Of a stretch of 64,000 nt of DNA, positions 57,755 to 64,000 are shown piece by piece. Every line of letters starts with the position of its first letter. Positions within the stretch are counted from its first letter, which is position 1. The stretch lies in assembly GCF_029227915.1 (NCBI RefSeq), contig NC_079875.1:25860001-25924000 (forward strand), written 5' to 3'. The notes beneath the pieces were generated by a model. The model had not been told where the DNA came from and did not search any database. It saw only the letters and a program-made list of their open reading frames with translations. The DNA comes from Hydractinia symbiolongicarpus. Its lineage: Eukaryota > Cnidaria > Hydrozoa > Anthoathecata > Hydractiniidae. The position numbers and the translations under genes were made by a program.

Positions 57755-58539
57755 TTTGCGTAAGCAGCCTAGAACCTTGTTAGTTAGAAATATTTAAATG
57801 ACTTTGAAATGTATACCTTTAGCGAAATAACAGACTTGCTGGATGCAGAAATTACGAAATTGAAGATGAACATTGAAGGTGAACCATCCGGACAGAGCAG
57901 CAGAAGAATGTTTCTGATCCAAAAATACGAATAAATGCCAAAGTGGATACTTTCCAAGAACTGGCTCGAGCCGAAGTCCCGAAATACTTGAATGCAATGG
58001 TCGGCAAAAAATACAATAGTACTAACACAAGCTAAATTGACTCCTTTGTGATAGATGTAGTTTCGAAGGATTCACCAAGTACTAAAAATGGCACCTAAAT
58101 CAATATGTTCGAATATATCTCTCTAATAAGGGCTATCGTGGATGGTTTGGGACATGCATTGTATTGATATAGGTTCTGGATAAACCTGAATATTTTCTTC
58201 TGCATCTTTCTATCAAAACGCCGCTCTTGCCCTTAACATCCGATCTTCTAAGTTTACAATGATAACACCAATGCTGCAGAATGGAGAAAGGAAATTTGCA
58301 AAATTAAACATCAGTAACCAGCATGAAAATAATTATAAAAAGAAAAACCAGTACTCCTCATCTAACTTATATAAAAAGCCTTTTTTAGGCCCTCCCAAAA
58401 AACAGAATCATCGCAAACGCTACTACTACAAAAAGTAAATGTAAGTAATTTTTCAGAAAATTTGGATAATCTTTTTGATTACTGTGATCACAAAATAAAG
58501 CTATTTCAGGCAGGTGCATTGGAAAATAGTACCTATGGA

Positions 58540-59200
58540 TGGGGACAGCTTTAGATCAATACTTAATCTTAAACAATTAAAGGTTACCTTCCCTATGTGC
58601 ATTTTAAAATGGATACATTAAATACTATTCTTAAGCTAATCAGACCTGCTTGTTATATGACCACAGTAGATCTTAAAGATGCTTATTACACAGTCCCAAT
58701 GAGTAATGAAGCACAAAAATACTTAAAATTTGTTTTTGATGATGTTCTTTACAAGTACTTAGAATTACCAAATGGATTATGTTCTGGTACAAGAAAATTC
58801 ACAAAATTACTAAATTATATTATAGCAGAATATTTAGCCGACATATTTAACACACACATGCCATATAATAAATGTCTTGAAGGAGTCTTGCAATTTTAAA
58901 ATTATTTGGCAAACATGGATTTGTTATGTTAAAAAATCTCAATTAATTCCAGAACAAGTGATTACACTTCTTGGCTTTATTATTGATTCTAAAGGAATGA
59001 TAATTTACTTAGATAAAGAAAAGAAAGGAAATATTATCAAAATATGTACAGAATTAATTCGATTTAATTTTACATCAATACAAAAGCTTTCCTCTGTCAG
59101 TGGTGCCCCGGTCAGCTGCTTTCCAAGAGTTAAAATTGGAAAACTGTTTTACAGAAATCTGGAGAATAATAAGACATCAGCATGATAAGACATCAGCTTT
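58540..59200 (+). pseudogene. DIRS reverse transcriptase, catalytic motif altered
   Basis: Begins with FRSILNLKQLK, then HFKMDTLNTILKLIRPACYM, VDLKDAYYTVPMS with the first Asp, and LPNGLCSGTRKFTKLL. The expected Y-x-D-D box is YLAD at 58831-58842 (TAT TTA GCC GAC), so the first of the two Asp residues is lost. This alone should abolish polymerase activity. The frame shifts near 58880-58900, then KSQLIPEQVITLLGFIIDSK follows. Confidence 0.75.
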
Positions 59201-59650
59201 AAAGAACAATTCAGGAAAATTTGATTCTAAAATGCAAATTGCAACAAGATCAAAAAAGGAACTGCAGTGGTGGGTAGATGATATATTGACTAGTTTGAAC
59301 ACAATTGGTTATACAAACCCTGACTTAGTTATTGAAACTGATGCATCAAATACTGGATGGGGTGCTGTGTCTGAATCCATCAAAATAAATGAATTTTGAG
59401 ACAATAATGAAAGAGATTTACGCATAAATGCTCTTGAACTAAAGCAATCTGATAACACTACAGCAGTTTTTTGCATTAATAAGATGGGTACCTCTCATCC
59501 ATTAATTTGCAACGACATAGTTTTCGAAATCTGGACTCTGGCAAAAGTCTGGATATATGGATATCTGTTTCATATATCCCTGGAAAAGAAAATAATATTG
59601 CAGGTAGATAATCTAGAAAGAATGACAGTTTCATTGAGTGGAAATTAGAT
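59200..59650 (+). pseudogene. DIRS RNase H region
   Basis: SKKELQWWVDDILTSLN and LVIETDASNTGWGAV give the first RNase H Asp block. NALELKQ and SDNTTAVFCINKMGTSHP follow after a stop near 59397. The YIPGKENNIAG block near 59575-59610 is in another frame. The order fits the RNase H of DIRS and Gypsy-like elements. Confidence 0.65.
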
Positions 59651-60129
59651 TCCAAAGTACTACAATCCTCTATATTGAAATTAAATTTCAATCCATCAAT
59701 TTATTTGTTTTCTTTGAGGACGAATTGTCAAATAAAAAAATTATTTACTTCCGGCCAGACTCAGATGCTTGGGGTGTTAATGCATTTTTATTTGATTGGA
59801 AAGATTTTAAATTCTATGCATTTCCACGATTTTCACTGATACCCAAAGTCTTGCAAAAAATATTTTTCGACAAGGCTACTGGAGTATTTGTTGCGTTTGT
59901 ATTCTCAATACCAAGAAATACTAATTGGAGACCCTATTTTTATTTCCCCTAGAAAATACCTGCTGACTCTACCATCACGTCTAGAAGTAACACAGTCAAT
60001 TGATGAAAGCTTGACCCTATTAATTGGGATAGTGTTTGGAAAGCTAAAAATGTGACAAATCTCTCTCATACAGCCAAAAATATTATAAGATCGCCGCTGA
60101 GTGATGGTACAAGGTAACAATACCTACTA

Positions 60130-60957
60130 TATATCTAAGAATAGATGAACTATTGCCTGAAGTCAATTGATCCGTATCATCATATTATTGTTGAAGGTCT
60201 GGAATTTCTTAACTGACCTCTTTGTGAATAGCACAAGGCAATATTCTGCACTTAATACTGCAAGATCAGCATTAACAATCATAATGGAGCCTCAATATGG
60301 AATTAACTTTGGGAGGCAACCAATTATGAAACGTTATATGCATGGAGAATTTAAATTGCGTCTGCCACGTTACTCCTTTACGTATATAGATATTGTCTTA
60401 AAACATCTCGAGTCACTTGGAGATCCTGACAAGCTACCCTTGAAAATTTTTAATATACCGGACTGTGAGTGCGCTATGAATTCTTTCAGGACAAAGAGAT
60501 GAAACTATATCATCAATCGTCGTACGTAATATTGTGTTTCAACCCACAGAAATTTTAGTGTTTATAAGAAAACTTTTGACAACATCTCGACCTGCCCATC
60601 ATGTTGCTCCTTTAGAAATATTAAAATACGACCTATCAAGAAATATATGTTTAGTAGAAAATTTAAAACAATATTTGAAAATCACTTTTCCTTTGTTAAA
60701 TTGTTTAGAAGCATACAAGCACCACATAAACCTGTGTGTACGTCAACCTTGTCTCGTTGGGTAACAACTACTCTAGAATGTGCTGGTATCGATACCAAGC
60801 TTTTCTCTTCTCATTCCACGAGAAGTGCCTCAACCTCCAAAGCAAGAGCGAAATGATTTTTCTTAGCGGATATTAATAAAGCAGGAGATTGGAGAAAACA
60901 CTTTAAGGAAATTTTACAACAAACCTATTTTAAGAAACTTTAGTTCCGCAATTTTGA
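60130..60957 (+). pseudogene. DIRS tyrosine recombinase region
   Basis: An N-terminal SAM-like part near 60220-60470 (RQYSALNTARSALTIIM). Then RPAHHVAPLEILKYDLSRN, then STLSRWVTTTLECAGIDTKL and FSSHSTRSASTSKA with the H-x-x-R catalytic box near 60810-60840. An AGDWRKHFKEILQQTYF tail follows after a stop. The recombinase normally integrates the circular intermediate. Frames change at about 60500, 60650 and 60855. Confidence 0.7.
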
Positions 60958-61208
60958 GTTAAATACTTTATAAGAGAATTGAGTTGACTTGTTTATTACC
61001 TAACATTTGTTTCTTTTAAATATAGATGTATCAACCACAACCTTTGTAACATTTGTTTAAAATAAAGGTATATTTATCGCTACAATTGTAAAATATTCTT
61101 TTTTCGACCATCAATCTTTAAAGACTCATAATAAGTACTCTGCGAAGGAGTGGATCTGTATGGAAAATATTTAGAAAACTAAGCAAGTACTTTCTAATTT
61201 TGCTTTAG

Positions 61209-61269
61209 AAAAAACATCTGGCAGCTGAGAAATCTGTTAATTCTGACGATAGTCCAGGGGATCGTGTAT
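61209..61269 (+). CDS. Possible upstream exon of the zinc-finger gene
   Basis: A TTTGCTTTAG-like acceptor, about 20 open codons (KKHLAAEKSVNSDDSPGDRVY) with an acidic Ser/Asp patch, and a GTGAGT donor. The context and composition resemble the N-terminal part of this zinc-finger family, but the exon is short. Confidence 0.35.
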
Positions 61270-61520
61270 ATGTGAGTGAAATTTGTAATGCGTTCCATTA
61301 TGCTGCATGTAACACAAACAGCAAATATTTTACAACATTTTGTTCTAACTTTTATTTTCAAAAGTCGAAATTCATTTTCTTTGTAACTAGGAAAACTGTA
61401 CCAGCCACTTGGACATTATTCGAGCCACTTTGAAATTTTATGTATCATATCATTTTGTAATAGCGCATAATAGGCGTGTTACTAATTATTTGAGAAATTC
61501 TTTAACTCATCTCCTTTTAG

Positions 61521-61720
61521 AAACAAAAGCCATATCAGAAGCCCAAAAGACTGTGTTTATTTTGCGAGAAAAAAACCCGGAAATTGACGCGGCATGTCAG
61601 CACAGTCCACAAAAAGGTGAAAAAAGTAGCGGATAGTCTGACCTTTAACAAATCATCAAGAATAAAGGCGTACAGAAAAATAAAAAGGGAAGGCATAGTG
61701 AAGTACAATAAGACAGGGGG
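61521..61720 (+). CDS. C2H2 zinc-finger exon of a multicopy family
   Basis: An acceptor CTCCTTTTAG precedes 61521. The frame reads KQKPYQKPKR, then the finger CLFCEKKTRKLTRHVSTVH (C-x2-C-x9-H-x4-H by spacing; atypical short loop), then KKVKKVADSL..SSRIKAYRKIKREGIVKYN. A finger with RH-x3-H followed by a V..aL....R...LR..GN..HN segment is a pattern I know from uncharacterised proteins in cnidarians and some fish. The role is unknown, presumably nucleic acid binding. The exon runs into a G-rich tract, and no clean donor was chosen. Confidence 0.6.
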
Positions 61721-61750
61721 GCGGGGGCGGGGGGGGGGGGGGTGGGGGGA
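61716..61750. repeat. G-rich tract, G-quadruplex candidate
   Basis: More than 30 bases that are almost all G, in runs of five to more than ten broken by C or T, at the 3' end of the zinc-finger exon. It is exceptional in this AT-rich region and could fold as a G-quadruplex on the plus strand. It may also be a sequencing-difficult repeat. Confidence 0.9.
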
Positions 61751-61779
61751 AAAGAAGAAAATATTTTGAACTTTTCCAT

Positions 61780-62275
61780 TGCAGTTCATGTTCAGCAAAG
61801 ATATCGAAAAGGTTTTTTCACAACATAGACGATCTTGTGGAAAACAAAATGATACTCCATCAGTTGGTTTGCCATAATATGTGGAATCTATTCCTAATAA
61901 GGATAAAATGCCTGAGACATTTGTCAATAACATTTTATGCAAAATCAGGGAAGATGAAATCGGCTCTATTGTCAGAAAAAATGAGAGCATTCTTAACCTG
62001 GGCTGTAAAATGTTTAAAAGAATTACAGCACATATGCAAAGATTGGCCGTTTGATGGTAATTATGAAAAAAGTTTTAAAATCATTGATATGTTTAACATA
62101 GATACATCGATTATCTATGCCATGCTGTAGATGTTATTACTGCCAAGGATGATAAAACTATAAGGGCAGGCTTAAGACATAATTTATATTATGTAGTGAT
62201 AAAGGCAGTGAAAACCTCAAGGGCTAAAATGTTTCTTGAACGACAAGAAACTTTATCAACTGGATAACTTTTACA
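61780..62275 (+). pseudogene. Downstream exon of the zinc-finger family, broken
   Basis: After a CCATTGCAG acceptor-like site comes CSSCSAKISKRFF and, one frame over, QHRRSC, together a C-x2-C..H-x3-C finger. The frame change is at a T6 run near 61812-61817. A TAA interrupts near 61876. The same frame then reads PETFVNNILCKIREDEIGSI and RKNESILNLG to a TGA near 62050. Another frame-consistent part, VITAKDDKTIRAGLRHNLYY, lies near 62130-62200. The collinear family pattern in spite of the breaks says this was one protein. Confidence 0.5.
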
Positions 62276-62927
62276 AGTCCTTAAAATCCAATGAGGATAT
62301 CATTGTTTCTTCTGCAAAGTAAATTCGTGACCTTTCATTCAGCAGGTTTCAGCGCCATGACAAAATTTCTTTTACCCAAAAACAAATCTTCTCTCCAATA
62401 AACGAATATTATTAACCCTATTTGAAATAAAGGGAAGGGGGCATAAAGTCCACAAGCAAAACTTAAATTTCAATATCTTCCAAAACACTCGCTTAATTCT
62501 CAATAACTTTGTGATTGTCAATCACTATGTTTTGTGTGACTTTTTTTTCCAAAACTTTACCTTCAGGATTTATTAGGCGTTGCTTAAAACCACCATATTT
62601 AACAAACTTAAATGGAAAATAGTATAAATTTTGACATAATAATCCATGTGTAAGAAAAGTTAGGTCACTAGCAGAAAATCAAAACAAAATACCAAAATAT
62701 ATTAGCCAGAATGCTATTATACAAAAATATGCTGGCTTCACAAGAAAATAAGTATGCTAATTTATTCCATTAATCTCAGACTACGGCGGTAAAACTACCA
62801 GAGCCAAAGAAGTGCATACCAATTAGGGTTAAATAACTCTGACCGCAAACTTTTACCGGGTAATTTAATTATTACCTGTCTATAGTCTTAGGAAGATTAT
62901 ATATTCAGTGGTACTGTTCCTTTTTCA
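62276..62927. other. Non-coding stretch
   Basis: No gene recognised. Confidence 0.5.
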
Positions 62928-63451
62928 GGCGATTCTTCAAACAAAGGTAAGATTAAGGAAAAAGCCATGCCTGGTATGATGGAAAACGTTTTGAGTGGGT
63001 GTAACTCTAAGAAATATAAATTATGCTATCTGTTCTTTTTGCTGAAATATTTTTTTTTTAAGAACATTATTTACTTTGAGTGTATTTATTACTAGGACAA
63101 CAGACAGACAGTTCTATGGAAGAAAACAATGGGTTAGTCAGTGGACAAACTGGCAAAGACGCGGAACATTCTGCTTCAGGGAAAAGTGCTTCATTTTATT
63201 ACCAGTGATACGGTGTACTCCTTCTTAATGATTGAATTTAGAACGTCGTGAAGCATGGTATAAATCAAATATAATATCTTGTAAAATACCACCAAAATAA
63301 ATTTGTCATTTCAGTTTCTAAAAAAAAGAACCGGAAAGTTTATGTTCACGAATCATTCGATGAAGATTCCGGTGAAGATATAGCACATCTTGATAACAAT
63401 TACGGTGAAAAATGGACTTATTTTCGTTGTATCGAAATGTTACTTGTTAAG
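62928..63451 (+). CDS. Exon-like pieces of an unrecognised gene
   Basis: Three candidate pieces. GCGATTCTTCAAACAAAG lies between TTTTTCAG and GTAAGA (about 62930-62947). An open piece starts after TTACTAG near 63097 (QQTDSSMEENNGLVSGQTGK..). A third, 63315-63451, reads SKKKNRKVYVHESFDEDSGE..CIEMLLVK between TTTCAG and GTATAA. The third is acidic and could be the N-terminal part of another member of the zinc-finger family. No domain identifies the product. Confidence 0.35.
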
Positions 63452-63493
63452 GTATAAAAACAGTTTAATGAAAATAATTTGATGTACCGTACC

Positions 63494-63517
63494 CTTTGTC
63501 GAAAGCTTTCGACAAAG
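63494..63517. repeat. 24-base perfect palindrome
   Basis: CTTTGTCGAAAG is followed immediately by its exact reverse complement, with AAGCTT at the centre. It lies just after the last exon-like piece. Function unknown. Confidence 0.9.
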
Positions 63518-64000
63518 AAGTTTAAGAAATGTGGGTTCAGGATAAATATCTGAAAACAAGATAATGTTGTAGAAATGGATATCATTTTCCTAAGTAGGGA
63601 CAGCATTTTGTCATCATCCACACTAAAATAATAATTTTTAAATTTTTTTACCGGCTTCTTATACCGACTTTATCTTTTGATGGTGCTAAACTAAAAGCTT
63701 AGCACATGTTAATTGGGGTTACAGAAGGAAAGGGTGTCTCCATTGACTCCTAGCATAAGGCTAACCTGGTTCACTAGTGTTCTGTCATTCTGCATTATTA
63801 ATTTTGCAAATGTGTTAGCGACCTATGACTAATAGTCAACACTATATTAATTTAACCAAAACAATAGACTGCCTAAGCTTGTTACCAAGCCTGTAGATCC
63901 AAACCACACGCAGGGGGTTATAAATATGAAGTATTATATCCTTAGAGACAACGAAGACAGTGCCTATCTTTCAAAATCCATTCTTAATACGTCTTAAAAC
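63518..64000. other. Non-coding stretch to window end
   Basis: Nothing recognised; a short minus-strand frame at 63418-63621 overlaps the palindrome and has no motif. Confidence 0.5.

Larger units (their letters stand above)
57780..60960 (+). mobile_element. DIRS-type tyrosine-recombinase retrotransposon, dead
   Basis: The order is gag-like fragments, RT, RNase H and tyrosine recombinase, which is diagnostic of DIRS elements. All domains are broken by frameshifts and stops. The gag-like region (57790-58440) has DFEMYTFSEITDLLDAEITK, then in another frame VDTFQELARAEVPKYLNAMV, and ends in a basic RKRYYYKK stretch. The inverted terminal and internal complementary repeats expected for DIRS were not identified. 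Confidence 0.75.

Noticed and set aside
61535-61990. 151-codon minus-strand frame with a proline-rich stretch
   Set aside because: It is the shadow of the zinc-finger exon and the G-rich tract, which reads as poly-Pro on the other strand.

Overview
This window looks like AT-rich, non-coding-dominated DNA from an invertebrate animal genome. The signs are split genes with GT..AG introns, a TRIM-type gene, a DIRS retrotransposon, a Helitron, a non-LTR retrotransposon with a restriction-like endonuclease, a SINE-like tail and a very large satellite array. The mix (TRIM, ankyrin, THAP/CACTA-like and zinc-finger families with many mobile elements) fits an early-branching metazoan, most likely a cnidarian such as a hydrozoan. 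That placement is inference; a sponge or another invertebrate is not excluded. No bacterial operons, rRNA genes or confident tRNA genes were seen.

Layout. 1-1.78 kb: nothing recognised. 1.8-4.75 kb: degenerate arrays of a 123-bp repeat, including a stretch in flipped orientation. 4.75-9.2 kb: a 5'-truncated non-LTR retrotransposon (RT, zinc knuckle, restriction-like endonuclease) whose C-terminus is a complete-looking USP-type deubiquitinase. 9.7-12.4 and 16.4-18.9 kb: two direct copies of a 2.5-2.7 kb non-coding element, each holding one 123-bp unit, plus partial copies at 19.4 and 20.9 kb. 22.05-27.19 kb: a five-exon RING/B-box/coiled-coil (TRIM) gene with C-terminal ankyrin repeats, carrying two lesions. 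27.5-28.9 kb: another 123-bp array. 28.9-33.4 kb: a minus-strand Helitron fragment. It begins with a 2A ribosome-skipping motif and a herpesvirus-C76-like cysteine protease domain, continues through a 17-residue repeat and the Rep (HUH/Y2) domain, and stops where the helicase should begin. 34.1-35.1 kb: SINE-like tail, tandem repeats and a TTAA-flanked MITE. 36.6-37.4 kb: a locally GC-rich block and a possible first exon. 37.97-51.65 kb: a 13.7-kb array of the 123-bp satellite with higher-order duplications. 52.8-54.6 kb: a decayed transposase-like gene. 57.8-60.96 kb: a dead DIRS-type retrotransposon. 61.2-62.3 kb: a zinc-finger family gene or pseudogene, then small exon-like pieces to 63.45 kb.

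Three themes stand out. First, two unrelated mobile elements each encode a putative deubiquitinase. Second, the 123-bp satellite is an exact multiple of three, so it stays open on the minus strand as a 41-residue repeat; the ends of both big elements abut this satellite at nearly the same phase. Third, most frameshifts that break recognisable genes lie in or beside homopolymer runs. Either consensus indel error or slippage could explain this, so several 'pseudogenes' may be more intact than they look. All family assignments are by eye from motifs; none was tested by a database search.
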